Shown here one piece after another: positions 33,786-42,957 of a stretch of 64,000 nucleotides of DNA. The notes under the pieces were generated by a model that was not told the origin of the DNA, ran no database searches, and saw nothing but the letters and a program-made list of their open reading frames with translations. A program made the position numbers and the translations under genes. Origin of the DNA: Streptomyces zaomyceticus (GTDB lineage Bacteria > Actinomycetota > Actinomycetes > Streptomycetales > Streptomycetaceae); NCBI RefSeq assembly GCF_014656215.1, contig NZ_BNBZ01000016.1, positions 1 through 64,000 of the forward strand. The letters run 5' to 3'. Numbering within the stretch: the stretch's first letter is position 1; every line of letters begins with the position of its first letter.

Positions 33786-34808
33786 ATGAGTTCCGCCCCG
33801 CCGCCAGGCCTCGACCCCGAGCAGCTGCGCCGCCACCTCGACCGCGAGCGCCCCGGCCTGGTGTCCGGCCCCCTCGAAGCCCGGCTGATCGAAGGCGGGC
33901 GGTCGAACCTGACGTACGTCGTGACGGACGGCACCAACCGCTGGGTCGTCCGGCGGCCCCCGCTCGGCCACGTCCTCGCCACCGCCCACGACATGCGGCG
34001 CGAGCACCGGGTCATCAGCGCCCTGCACACCACTCGCGTGCCCGTGCCGGAGACGCTGCTGCTCTGCGAGGACGACTCCGTGCTCGGGGCGCCCTTCTAC
34101 GTCATGGAGTTCGTCGAGGGCACCCCCTACCGCTCCGCCCGGGAGCTCGCCCCGCTCGGCCCCGAGCGCACCCGCGCCGCCGTCCTCGGCCTCGTCGACA
34201 CCCTCGTCGACCTGCACGCCGTGGACCCGGAATCCGTCGGGCTCGGCGACTTCGGACGCCCCGACGGCTTCCTCGACCGGCAGCTGCGCCGCTGGGGCAA
34301 GCAGCTCGACGCCTCGCGCGGCCGTGAACTGGCCGGGATCGACGAGCTGCACGCCGCCCTCGGCCGCGCGCTGCCCGCCTCCCCGGCGCCCACCGTGATC
34401 CACGGCGACTACCGGCTCGACAACGTCCTCATCGACGGGGACGAGCGCATCAGGGCCGTCCTCGACTGGGAGATGTCCACCCTCGGCGACCCGCTCACCG
34501 ACCTCGGCCTGCTCGTCATGTACAGCACGCCGCTCGGCCTGCCGGACTCCCCCGTCTCCACCACCGCCACGGCCCCCGGGCACCCGAGCGCCGCCGAACT
34601 GGTCGAGCGCTACGCGGCCCGCTCGGGCCGCGACACCTCCGGCCTCGCCTGGTACACCGCCTTCGCCTGGTTCAAGCTCGCCGTGATCCTGGAGGGCATC
34701 CACTACCGCTGGACCCTCGGGCAGACGGTCGGCGCGGGCTTCGACCGCATCGGCGAACTCGTCCCCGTCTTCATCGAGCACGGCCTGACCACCCTTCAGG
34801 AGGGCTGA
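33786..34808 (+). CDS. Phosphotransferase family protein (ACAD10/APH-like)
   Basis: A 340-residue aminoglycoside-phosphotransferase-fold kinase of the type fused to or paired with acyl-CoA dehydrogenases (ACAD10/11). VIHGDYRLDNVLID (residues ~204-217) holds the catalytic Asp and Asn, and VLDWEMSTLGDPLTDL (~225-240) the metal-binding Asp. By analogy with ACAD10/11 it may phosphorylate a 4-hydroxyacyl-CoA so that the partner dehydrogenase can remove it; this is family knowledge applied here. The next gene, an acyl-CoA dehydrogenase, begins 6 nt after its stop. A TetR-type operator precedes it. Confidence 0.9.
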   Translation: MSSAPPPGLDPEQLRRHLDRERPGLVSGPLEARLIEGGRSNLTYVVTDGTNRWVVRRPPLGHVLATAHDMRREHRVISALHTTRVPVPETLLLCEDDSVLGAPFYVMEFVEGTPYRSARELAPLGPERTRAAVLGLVDTLVDLHAVDPESVGLGDFGRPDGFLDRQLRRWGKQLDASRGRELAGIDELHAALGRALPASPAPTVIHGDYRLDNVLIDGDERIRAVLDWEMSTLGDPLTDLGLLVMYSTPLGLPDSPVSTTATAPGHPSAAELVERYAARSGRDTSGLAWYTAFAWFKLAVILEGIHYRWTLGQTVGAGFDRIGELVPVFIEHGLTTLQEG

Positions 34809-34814
34809 ACCACC

Positions 34815-36029
34815 ATGGACTTCGCCTACGACGCCCGGACCGAGGAACTGCGGGCGAAACTCCTCGCGTTCATGGACGAGCACGTGTACCCGGCCGAGGC
34901 CACCGCCGAGGAGCAGCGCGCCCTGCTCACCTCCCCCTGGGACACCCCGGCGGTCGTCGAGGAGCTCAAGGCCGAGGCCAAGCGGCAGGGCCTGTGGAAC
35001 CTCTTCCTCCCCGACGCGGAGTACGGGGCCGGACTGACCAACCTCCAGTACGCGCCGCTCGCCGAGATCACCGGCCGCAGCCCCCACCTGGCCCCCACCG
35101 CCCTCAACTGCGCCGCCCCCGACACCGGGAACATGGAGCTGCTCGCCCAGTTCGGCGACGAGGCGCAGAAGAAGCAGTGGCTGGAGCCTCTCCTCACCGG
35201 CGAGATCCGCTCCGCGTTCGCGATGACCGAGCCCGAGGTCGCCTCCTCGGACGCGACCAACATCGAGACCCGGATCCGGCGGGACGGCGACTCCTATGTC
35301 GTCGACGGCCGCAAGTGGTACATCTCCGGGGCGATGAACCCCGACTGCCGGATCTTCATCGTCATGGGCAAGACCGACCCCGACGGTGCCGACCCGCGCC
35401 GCCAGCAGTCGATGATCCTCGTGCCGCGCGACACCCCCGGCGTCGAGGTGCGGCGCGCGATGCGGGTCTACGGGTACGAGGACCACTCCCACGGCGGTCA
35501 CGCCGAGGTGATCTTCGACGGCGTCCGCGTCCCCGCCTCGCACCTCATCGGCGAGGAGGGCGGCGGCTTCGCCATCGCGCAGGCCCGGCTCGGCCCCGGC
35601 CGCATCCACCACTGCATGCGGCTCATCGGCATGGCCGAGCGGGCCGTCGAGCTGATGTGCCGGCGCGCCGTCTCCCGTACCGCCTTCGGGAAGACGATCG
35701 CCCAGCAGGGCGTCGTACAGAACTGGATCGCGGACGCGCGGGTGACGATCGAGCAGCTGCGGCTGCTCGTCCTCAAGACGGCATGGCTCATGGACACCGT
35801 CGGCAACCGGGGCGCGCACACGGAGATCCAGGCGATCAAGATCGCGACTCCGCGCGCGGTCGTCGACATCATCGACAAGGCCGTGCAGGCGCACGGGGCG
35901 GGCGGGGTCTCGCAGGACTTCCCGCTGGCCGAGCTGTGGGCGGCGGCGCGGACGCTGAAGCTCGCGGACGGCCCGGACGAGGTGCACCAGCGGTCGCTGG
36001 CGCGCCGGGAGCTGAAGAAGTACCTGTAG
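34815..36029 (+). CDS. Acyl-CoA dehydrogenase (ACAD10/11-like)
   Basis: A 404-residue FAD-dependent acyl-CoA dehydrogenase. FAMTEPEVASSDATNIETRI (residues ~136-155) and KWYISGAM (~168-175) are the family's FAD/substrate motifs; RTAFGKTIAQQGVVQNWIAD and QAHGAGGVSQDFPLAELWA occur further on. It is in an operon with the APH-like kinase, the pairing known from ACAD10/11 enzymes that catabolise hydroxy fatty acids. The operon is probably repressed by the TetR protein at 36.3 kb. Confidence 0.93.
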   Translation: MDFAYDARTEELRAKLLAFMDEHVYPAEATAEEQRALLTSPWDTPAVVEELKAEAKRQGLWNLFLPDAEYGAGLTNLQYAPLAEITGRSPHLAPTALNCAAPDTGNMELLAQFGDEAQKKQWLEPLLTGEIRSAFAMTEPEVASSDATNIETRIRRDGDSYVVDGRKWYISGAMNPDCRIFIVMGKTDPDGADPRRQQSMILVPRDTPGVEVRRAMRVYGYEDHSHGGHAEVIFDGVRVPASHLIGEEGGGFAIAQARLGPGRIHHCMRLIGMAERAVELMCRRAVSRTAFGKTIAQQGVVQNWIADARVTIEQLRLLVLKTAWLMDTVGNRGAHTEIQAIKIATPRAVVDIIDKAVQAHGAGGVSQDFPLAELWAAARTLKLADGPDEVHQRSLARRELKKYL

Positions 36030-36310
36030 GGCGAGGCAGGAGGCGGACCCGGTCGGGGCGCGGGACGATGTCCGGCGTCCCTGGGGACGCGCCGAACGAG
36101 GCGGGGAAGCGGGCGCGGACGGCGGATTCGCCGCCGCTCGTGACGTATCCGGGGGCGGGGCCCGCGGCCACCGCCCCGGGTCGTGGACGACGTCCACCGA
36201 GGTCGGCCCCCTGGTGAACCGGACGGTGTCGTCCGGCACCGGGCGCACCGTCGGACACGGCCGGGGCGGCTCCGCCCCCTCGCTCGGGTCCGTCGTGCCC
36301 CGTGGGACCG

Positions 36311-36904
36311 TCAGGGGCGGAGGGCGCGGAGCAGCAGGTCGGCGAGGTGGCCCGCGACCTGCTCGGGGGTGAGCGGGCCGTCCGGGCGGTACCAGGTGGA
36401 GAGGTGGTGCACGGAGCCGAAGTGGTAGTCGACGACCAGGTCGGCGGGGGTCGCCGAGGAGAACACCCCGGCCTGCTGACCCTCCTCGATCAGGGCGCGG
36501 AACCGCTCGTGGTAGCGCCGCCGCTCGGATCTGACCTGCTTGTTCTTCTCCGGGCTGAGGTGGTGCATGGAGCGGAAGAAGATGGCGGCGTCGTCGAGGT
36601 TCTCGATGGTGGTGACGACCACGTCGGCGGCGGCGTCGCGCAGCCGGTCCTCGATGGGCGCGTCGGCGTCCGCGTAGGCGTCGAGACGCTCCTGCTGGAG
36701 GCGCAGGACGCGGGAGTAGACCTCCTGGAGGAGGTCCTCCTTGGAGCCGAAGTAGTGGTAGAGCGCGCCCTTGGTCACCCCGGCGGCCTCGACGATCTCC
36801 TGGACGGAGGTGCGGTCGTACCCCCGCTCGGCGAAGAGCCGGGTGGCGGCGGCGAGGAGCCTCTGGGGGACGGGTGTGCCGCTCCCGTCCGTCGTCCTGG
36901 CCAT
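36311..36904 (-). CDS. TetR/AcrR regulator of lipid-degradation genes
   Basis: A 197-residue TetR regulator with a textbook DNA-binding domain (residues ~13-60: LLAAATRLFAERGYDRTSVQEIVEAAGV, then KGALYHYFGSKEDL). The C-terminal domain is of the acyl-CoA-responsive type by context. It lies between the APH/acyl-CoA dehydrogenase operon and the SDR gene, both of which carry the same putative operator. The 281-nt stretch before it on the right end of the acyl-CoA dehydrogenase gene (36030-36310) holds no gene that I can support. Confidence 0.92.
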   Translation of the reverse strand: MARTTDGSGTPVPQRLLAAATRLFAERGYDRTSVQEIVEAAGVTKGALYHYFGSKEDLLQEVYSRVLRLQQERLDAYADADAPIEDRLRDAAADVVVTTIENLDDAAIFFRSMHHLSPEKNKQVRSERRRYHERFRALIEEGQQAGVFSSATPADLVVDYHFGSVHHLSTWYRPDGPLTPEQVAGHLADLLLRALRP

Positions 36905-36987
36905 GCTCCGCCGCCTTCCTTGGTGATCGTTTTCGGTCAGCGGAACGTGATCCCGCCGCTAGATCTTCCCATCCGCGGGAGACCGGT

Positions 36988-37764
36988 CTAACGGGTGCCC
37001 GTCTCCCAGGCCTGCTGGACGTGGTTCATGGTGCCGAGCCAGCGCTCGGGGTCGGTGGCCCGGTTGCGGTAGTAGCCGGCCACCTCGGGGTGCGGCAGGA
37101 CCAGGAAGCGGTCGGCGGCGATGGCGTCGAGGAGGGCGTCGGCGACGTCCTCGGGCTCGATGGCGGTGGGGGCGAGGACCAGTTCACCGGCCGTTCCGGC
37201 GGCGGTGAGCATGTCCGTACGGACGCCCTGCGGGCAGATGGCGTGGACGGCGAGACCGCGGTGCCGGTAGGTGAGGGAGAGCCATTCGGCGAAGGCGTAC
37301 GCGCCGTGTTTGGAGACGCTGTACGGCGCCGCGCCGATCATGGTGAGCAGTCCGGCGGCGGAGACGGTGGAGACGAACCGGCCGCTGCCGCGCTCCAGCC
37401 AGTCCGGGAGCAGGGCGCGGGCCGCGCGGACGTGGGCCATGACGTTGACGTCCCAGGCGGCCGCCCAGACGTCCTCGTCGGCGAAGGCGTCGCCGGGCGA
37501 GGAGAGTCCCGCGTTGGCGCACCAGATGTCGACGGTGCCGCCGAGGGCCTCACGGGCCTCGTCGACGACGGCGGAGGCGTCCCCCGGGACGGCGAGGGCG
37601 CCGATCTCCTCGGCGACGGCCTTGGTGCGGACGGGGTCGAGGTCGTTGACGACGACCCGGGCCCCCTCGGCCGCGAACCGGCGCGCGAGGGCGGCGCCGA
37701 TGCCCCCGCCGGCTCCCGTGACGACCACTCCGGCGCCCTGGACCTGGTTCGTGCCCTCGCTCAT
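36988..37764 (-). CDS. Short-chain dehydrogenase/reductase
   Basis: A 258-residue SDR with cofactor motif TGAGGGIG (residues ~15-22), ANAG replacing NNAG, catalytic Ser in STVSAAG and YSVSKHG (Tyr/Lys). By its regulatory context it may act on a hydroxyacyl or related lipid intermediate. ATG 37764 is the start, 33 nt after a TetR-type operator shared with the 33.8-kb operon. The TetR gene lies 83 nt downstream on the same strand. Confidence 0.9.
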   Translation of the reverse strand: MSEGTNQVQGAGVVVTGAGGGIGAALARRFAAEGARVVVNDLDPVRTKAVAEEIGALAVPGDASAVVDEAREALGGTVDIWCANAGLSSPGDAFADEDVWAAAWDVNVMAHVRAARALLPDWLERGSGRFVSTVSAAGLLTMIGAAPYSVSKHGAYAFAEWLSLTYRHRGLAVHAICPQGVRTDMLTAAGTAGELVLAPTAIEPEDVADALLDAIAADRFLVLPHPEVAGYYRNRATDPERWLGTMNHVQQAWETGTR

Positions 37765-37796
37765 GGACCCACCTCTCCGCTGTGACGACGCCGACA

Positions 37797-37813
37797 GACT
37801 AACCAGTCGGTAT
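37797..37813. promoter_or_regulatory. TetR-type operator, copy 2
   Basis: Read on the minus strand, ATACCGACTGGTTAGTC matches 15 of 17 positions of the site at 33728-33744. It lies 33 nt upstream of the SDR start. Confidence 0.65.
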
Positions 37814-37927
37814 GGAGAGACGGAAGAGTGTCGGCCGCACGCCTCGTTCCCCGGGGCCGTCAGGAGCGCTAGCGTGCGTGCCCATGTCACGGCCCCGGCC
37901 GGGGCCGGCGATCGAGGAGGTTTCCGC

Positions 37928-39184
37928 ATGAGCCTGTCCCGACGGAGTCTGCTGGCCGCCGGAGGCGCCCTCGGGGCGGTCACGGCCACCGCGCCCGCCG
38001 CCGCGGCAGCGGGAGAGCCGCACGGGCACGGGCACGGACGGGTACGGACCGGCTTCGAGCGCCTCGCCGACGACGGCTACGCCCTCCTCGCCGGCGAACG
38101 CGTCGGCGTCGTCACCAACCCGACCGGGATCACTCGCGACGCCCGGCACCTCGTGGACGTGATGCACGCCGACGAGCGGGTGGACCTGGTCGCCGTCTTC
38201 GGCCCCGAGCACGGCTTCCGGGGCACCGCGCAGGCGGGCGGCTCCGAGGGGCGCTACGACGACCCGGCGACCGGACTGCCCGTCTACGACACGTACCTGA
38301 AGAGCGGGCAGCCGCTCGCCGACGTCTTCACCGCCTCCGGCGTGGACACGGTCGTCTTCGACATCCAGGACGCCGGCGCGCGCTTCTACACGTACATCTG
38401 GACGCTGTACGACTGCATGGCGGCCGCCGCTCTCGCCGGGAAGCGGTTCGTGGTCCTGGACCGGCCGAACCCGGTGACCGGGCGCGCGGCCCTCGGCCCG
38501 GTCCTCGACCGGGCGTTCGCCACCTTCGTCGGGCGCGAGCCGATCGCGCAGGCCCACGGCATGACGGTGGCCGAGCTGGCCAGTCTCTTCAACGGCGAGT
38601 TCCTGACGGCGCCGGTCGCCCTGGAGACCGTGCGGATGACGGGCTGGCGGCGCACCGATTTCTTCGACACGACCGGGCTGCCCTGGGTGCCGCCCAGCCC
38701 GAACATGCCGACCCCGGAGACCGCGCTCGTCTACTCCGGCACCTGTCTCTTCGAGGGGACGAACCTCTCGGAGGGCCGGGGCACCACCCGCCCCTTCGAA
38801 CTCCTCGGCGCCGAGGGGATCGACCGGCGGTGGGCGGAGGCGGCGAACGCGCTCGGGCTGCCCGGGGTGCGGTTCCGCGAGGCGTACTTCGCGCCGACGT
38901 TCTCCAAGTTCCAGGGGAGGACCGTGGGCGGGGTGCAGGTGCACGTCCACGACCGGGAGAGCTTCGACCCGGTGCGGGCCGGGATCGGGCTCCTGGTCAC
39001 CGCCCGCGCCACATGGTCCGGTTTCGCGTGGCGCGCGGACAACTGGATCGACAAGCTGACGGGGTCGACCCGGGTGCGGACGCTGATCGACGCGGGCGCG
39101 GGCGTGGACGAGGTGGTCGGGGCCTGGCAGGCGGACCTGGCGGCCTTCCGGGCGGTGCGGAAGGAGTATCTGCTCTACCGCTAG
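37928..39184 (+). CDS. Secreted DUF1343 protein (NamZ-type exo-beta-N-acetylmuramidase)
   Basis: A 418-residue exported protein of the DUF1343 family, now known to include NamZ, the exo-beta-N-acetylmuramidase (GH171) that frees MurNAc from peptidoglycan fragments. The N-terminus SRRSLLAAGG followed by a long alanine-rich stretch looks like a Tat signal (cleavage near residue 28). Core motifs: GVVTNPTGI (~60-68), FGPEHGFRGTAQAG (~91-104), VFDIQDAGARFYTYI and VLDRPNPVTG. A strong GGAGG site precedes ATG 37928. It would serve cell-wall recycling or the use of wall debris. Confidence 0.88.
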   Translation: MSLSRRSLLAAGGALGAVTATAPAAAAAGEPHGHGHGRVRTGFERLADDGYALLAGERVGVVTNPTGITRDARHLVDVMHADERVDLVAVFGPEHGFRGTAQAGGSEGRYDDPATGLPVYDTYLKSGQPLADVFTASGVDTVVFDIQDAGARFYTYIWTLYDCMAAAALAGKRFVVLDRPNPVTGRAALGPVLDRAFATFVGREPIAQAHGMTVAELASLFNGEFLTAPVALETVRMTGWRRTDFFDTTGLPWVPPSPNMPTPETALVYSGTCLFEGTNLSEGRGTTRPFELLGAEGIDRRWAEAANALGLPGVRFREAYFAPTFSKFQGRTVGGVQVHVHDRESFDPVRAGIGLLVTARATWSGFAWRADNWIDKLTGSTRVRTLIDAGAGVDEVVGAWQADLAAFRAVRKEYLLYR

Positions 39185-39303
39185 GGAGCGGCGGGGCGTC
39201 GGTCAGAGGGCGACGATCCGCAGGTCCTGGTGGGGTTGTCCCCCGATCCACCGGGGTGCGGGCCGGATGTCCTCCCGCACGTCACTCCGGCAACGCTGGT
39301 CCC

Positions 39304-40647
39304 ATGAACTTCTCCACCCGTTCCTTACGACGCCGTCTGCCCCTCGTCGGACTCCTCGTCGCCGCCTGCCTCGGCACCCTCGCGCCCGCCGCGGGGGCGT
39401 CCGGGCCCCCGGCCGCCCCCGATCCCGCGCGCGAACTAGCGCGTACCGCGGAGCCGTTGACCGATCTGCGGCCGCTCGACCGGATGATCGGCCCGGCCAA
39501 GGTCGTCGGCATCGGCGAGGCCACCCACAGCTCGGCCGAGTTCTTCACCACCAAGCACCGGATCTTCGAGCACCTCGTGGAGCGGCAGGGCTTCCGGACC
39601 TTCGCCCTGGAGGCCAACTGGTCGACCGGGCTGCTCGTCGACGAGTGGGTGCGCACCGGCCGCGGCGACATCCGGGCGATCATGCGGGACGAGTTCCAGG
39701 AGTCGTACCGCCTCTGGAACACCGAGGAGTACCTCGACCTGTTCCTCTGGATGCGGCGGCACAACCAGCTCCACCCCGGCCACCAGGTCCGCTTCATGGG
39801 CAACGACCTCGGCTACGCGGGCCCGAACATCTTCGACGACGTGACCGCGTACGTGGCCCGCGCCCACCCCGCACTGCTCCCCCGCTTCCGGGAGCTGTAC
39901 CGGGCCTCGCGCCCGGCGGGCGGGACGGAGACGTGGATGAAGGGGTACCTGGCCAGGCCGCGCCCCGAGCGGCAGCGGATGGCCCGCGAGGTGAACACGG
40001 CCCTCGCCCTCCTGGAGCGGCAGCCCGCGGGCAAGGACGCACGCGCGCGTGAGGCGGCGGCGTGGGCGGTCCAGCACGCGCGGGCCATCGCCCAGGTCGG
40101 CACCGAGTACGCCCACGACTTCGAGACGGGGGCCGGGGTCGCCGAGGCGATGCTCTACCGCGACCGGATCATGGCCGAGAACACCGTGTGGTGGCAGCGC
40201 AGGACCGGCGACCGGATCCTGCTCTCCGCCCACAACGGGCACGTGGGCTACGAGACCACGACACCGGACCAGTACCCGCGGATCCAGGGCGCCTTCCTTC
40301 GGGACGCCCTCGGCCGGGACTACGTGAGCGTGGGCGCCTCCTTCGGCCGCGGTTCCTTCAACGCGCACGACACCGGAGCCCCGGGCGAGCCGCTCCGCTC
40401 GTTCACCGTCGGCACGCTCGGCCCCGACAGCAACGCCCACACCCTGGACCGGGTGTCACCCGGCGCCTTCTACCTGGACCTGCGGCACACGACGCCGGCG
40501 GCACGCGACTGGCTCGGCACCCACCGGACGAGCCGGGTCGTCGGAACCGCGTACCCGTGGCCGGGCACCGAGGCCCGGGTCCGGCTGTCCACCGCGTTCG
40601 ATCTGCTCATCCACTTCCCCCGCGTCACGGCGGCGCGGTTGCGCTGA
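39304..40647 (+). CDS. Secreted erythromycin esterase family protein
   Basis: A 447-residue exported protein (signal peptide 1 to ~33) of the erythromycin esterase/COG2312 family. Conserved active-site features: GIGEATHSSAEFF (residues ~63-75, Glu and His), ALEANW, FMGNDLGYAG (~158-167) and SAHNGHVGYE (~304-313). True macrolide esterases are cytosolic; most genomic homologues, including secreted ones in Streptomyces, have unknown substrates, so macrolide resistance should not be assumed. ATG 39304 starts a clear signal peptide. Confidence 0.87.
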   Translation: MNFSTRSLRRRLPLVGLLVAACLGTLAPAAGASGPPAAPDPARELARTAEPLTDLRPLDRMIGPAKVVGIGEATHSSAEFFTTKHRIFEHLVERQGFRTFALEANWSTGLLVDEWVRTGRGDIRAIMRDEFQESYRLWNTEEYLDLFLWMRRHNQLHPGHQVRFMGNDLGYAGPNIFDDVTAYVARAHPALLPRFRELYRASRPAGGTETWMKGYLARPRPERQRMAREVNTALALLERQPAGKDARAREAAAWAVQHARAIAQVGTEYAHDFETGAGVAEAMLYRDRIMAENTVWWQRRTGDRILLSAHNGHVGYETTTPDQYPRIQGAFLRDALGRDYVSVGASFGRGSFNAHDTGAPGEPLRSFTVGTLGPDSNAHTLDRVSPGAFYLDLRHTTPAARDWLGTHRTSRVVGTAYPWPGTEARVRLSTAFDLLIHFPRVTAARLR

Positions 40648-40837
40648 GCGGGAGGCCGAACGGGGCTCCGGGCGGCGGTGGTTAGCGCGCGTGGAACGGC
40701 CTTCGAGGCCGGAACAGTACGGGTCCCGGCCGAGGTCTGGCCGGGGCTCCGCGCGGGCATCCTTGCCATGGGCCGCCGCCCGCGCAGTACGCGCCCGGGG
40801 CGCGGCGGCCACCTCGACGTGGAGGGACGGTCGGGCC

Positions 40838-42115
40838 GTGACCGGGATGAGTGTGGAGCCGTACCGGGAGATCACCTTCGACAAGGAGGGCGACGGACCC
40901 GCGGGGCAGTCCGCGGCCCTCGCCGCACTGGCCCGCCAGGGGGTCACCGACCTGGTGATGCTGGCGCACGGATGGAACAGTTCCCCCTCCGGCGCCACCC
41001 GCCTCTGCTCCGACTTCTTCGAGCCCTTCCCGGGTCTGCTCGCCCCGGGGATCGAGGCCGGGTACGCGGGGGTGATCTGGCCCTCGATGATGTTCACCGG
41101 CGAGCCGGTCCCCGACTACCGGGCGCTCGTGACGGTCCTGCCGGAGAAGGAGCCGGTCCTCGACCGGCTCACCGAACTGCTCGTGACGATGCCGGCCGAG
41201 GAGAGCGCGTTCGCCGAGTTCGGGGCGCTGCTGCGGGAGTTGACGGACGTGTTCGCCGGAGCGGACGGGGAGGGCGTCGCCGCCGGGTCCGGGGAGCCGT
41301 TGCCGGCGTTCCTGGTCGCGGACCCGGTGGAGGTGTGCGCCCTGTTCACCGAGGCGCTGGAGGCGGACACGACCGCGACCACGGCTGCGGCCGCGGCCGC
41401 GGCCGCGGGTGCGGGTGCGGGTGCCGTGCCGGCGGAAGGCTTCGGCGGGGGCCTCGGGCGGTACTGGAAGGGCGCCCGGGAGGTTCTGCGGCAGGCCACG
41501 TACTACGTGATGAAGAAGCGGGCGGGGCAGGTCGGCGCCTCGGGCCTGGGGCCCCTGCTCGGCGAGGTCGCACGCGCCGCCCCCGGTCTCCGCGTCCACC
41601 TCGTGGGCCACAGCATGGGCGCCCGGCTCGTCGCGCACGCGCTCGGGGGGCTGCCGTCGGGGGCCCGTCCGGTGGCCTCCGTGACCCTCCTCCAGGGCGC
41701 CTTCTCGCACTACGCGTTCGCGGCGCGGCTGCCGCACGACCCCGGCCGCTCCGGCTCGCTGCGGGACATGCAGTCGCGGGTCCGGGGTCCCCTGGTGGCC
41801 TGCTACTCGCGGCACGACGCGGCACTCCGGGTGATGTACCCGCTGGCGTCCCGGCTCGCGCGCGACTCCGAGTCGTTCGGCCCCGCGGCCGGACTGATCG
41901 GCTCGGACGATCCGCGCTGGGGGGCGATCGGGCACGACGGCGTCCGGGCGGTGCCCGGGACGGTGGTCCGGACCTTGGCGGCGACCCTGCGCGAGGGAGT
42001 GCCGGCCTCGGGGTGCGTGAGCGTGGACACGGCGGACGTGGTCCGCTCGCACAGCGACATCTGCCGTCCCGAGCTGGCCCGGGTGGTGGTGTCGGCGGCC
42101 AGGGTCGGCCGGTAG
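40838..42115 (+). CDS. Alpha/beta-hydrolase-fold protein of unknown function
   Basis: A 425-residue protein with an alpha/beta-hydrolase look: LVMLAHGWNSSPSGA (residues ~38-52, oxyanion-hole region) and VHLVGHSMGARLVAHAL (~254-270, GHSMG nucleophile elbow with Ser). A catalytic Asp/His pair near the C-terminus (YSRHD, IGHDGV) is plausible. Residues ~180-200 hold a low-complexity Ala/Gly run that may be a flexible lid or linker. GTG 40838 was preferred because GGAGGG lies 11 nt upstream; ATG 40847 is the alternative. No signal peptide. The substrate cannot be named. Confidence 0.8.
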   Translation: MTGMSVEPYREITFDKEGDGPAGQSAALAALARQGVTDLVMLAHGWNSSPSGATRLCSDFFEPFPGLLAPGIEAGYAGVIWPSMMFTGEPVPDYRALVTVLPEKEPVLDRLTELLVTMPAEESAFAEFGALLRELTDVFAGADGEGVAAGSGEPLPAFLVADPVEVCALFTEALEADTTATTAAAAAAAAGAGAGAVPAEGFGGGLGRYWKGAREVLRQATYYVMKKRAGQVGASGLGPLLGEVARAAPGLRVHLVGHSMGARLVAHALGGLPSGARPVASVTLLQGAFSHYAFAARLPHDPGRSGSLRDMQSRVRGPLVACYSRHDAALRVMYPLASRLARDSESFGPAAGLIGSDDPRWGAIGHDGVRAVPGTVVRTLAATLREGVPASGCVSVDTADVVRSHSDICRPELARVVVSAARVGR

Positions 42116-42342
42116 ACCGGCGCCGGATCGGCGGGTGCGTCGGGTCCGGGTCGGCGGGTGCGTCCGGGCCGGATCGGCCCGTGGACCAGGCACGGGACCA
42201 CAGCGGACTCCTCGGTTCCGCCCTCTCCCTGGAGCACCTCGCGCACCACTGATGGCTGCCATCGGAATTTCGATGGAACACGGCGGCGCGCTCGTTCGTC
42301 CCTCTGATACCGCGGAAGGACCAGCGACGGAGGTGGCGAGAG

Positions 42343-42957
42343 ATGGCCGGTTTCCGGAGTCTCGCGAGACAGGTGCGCGATCCGGGGTGCGACACGGCGC
42401 TGCGCAGGTACTCCCTGCGCAAGTGTCTGGAACGGTTCGCGCCGTACGGGCACCGGGCGACGTGGGACCACTTGTGCAGCAGGCACAGGTTCGGACCCGA
42501 GGACCGGGAGCTCGACCCCGGGCGGCTGATCGCCGCGCTCGACGAGCTGGAGGAGGCGCGGGCCGTGTGGCTCGCGTACGAGGAGGAGTTCGCCGCCCGG
42601 CGGCGGCGCGAGAAGCACGACGGCCTGCGCGGGCTCGGCGCGCTCGACGACTGGCACCGGCGCGTCTGGGGCGGCAACGGCGTGGTGCGGTGCGGCGACC
42701 CGGCGGTGCATCCGACGGACCCGCTGCCGGAGGTGCTGCGGCGGCTGATCACGGCGCTCGAGCGCGGACCGGGCGAGCGGTGCCCGGTGTGCTCGGGGCC
42801 CCGGATCGAATGGACCGGCTCCGGCGACACCGACGAGCCGTGGCTCGGCCCGGTCTGCGGGGACTGCGGGGTGGGCGTGCCGCGTGCGGTGCTCACCTCG
42901 GGGGCCCTGGCCCGCGCCCGCGAGGAGCGGAACCGCTCGCTGGCGTCGGCGGCGTGA
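42343..42957 (+). CDS. Hypothetical protein with C-terminal zinc ribbon
   Basis: A 204-residue protein that I do not recognise. Residues 1-110 are helical and rich in Arg, Glu and Leu. Around 147-177, ERCPVCSGP and GPVCGDCGVG give a CxxC...CxxC pattern, likely a zinc ribbon. It overlaps the next gene, a BKACE homologue, as GTGA, so the two are co-translated. The 227-nt region before it (42116-42342) includes a GC-rich direct repeat around GGATCGGCGGGTGCGTC but no supported gene. Confidence 0.75.
   Translation: MAGFRSLARQVRDPGCDTALRRYSLRKCLERFAPYGHRATWDHLCSRHRFGPEDRELDPGRLIAALDELEEARAVWLAYEEEFAARRRREKHDGLRGLGALDDWHRRVWGGNGVVRCGDPAVHPTDPLPEVLRRLITALERGPGERCPVCSGPRIEWTGSGDTDEPWLGPVCGDCGVGVPRAVLTSGALARAREERNRSLASAA

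Noticed and set aside
36030..36310. Small gene in the gap before the TetR gene
   Set aside because: Frames here are Arg/Pro-rich, lack ribosome binding sites and show no codon-position bias of a real gene.
39304..40647. Macrolide resistance by erythromycin esterase
   Set aside because: The protein has a signal peptide and belongs to a broad family with mostly unknown substrates; no macrolide genes are near.
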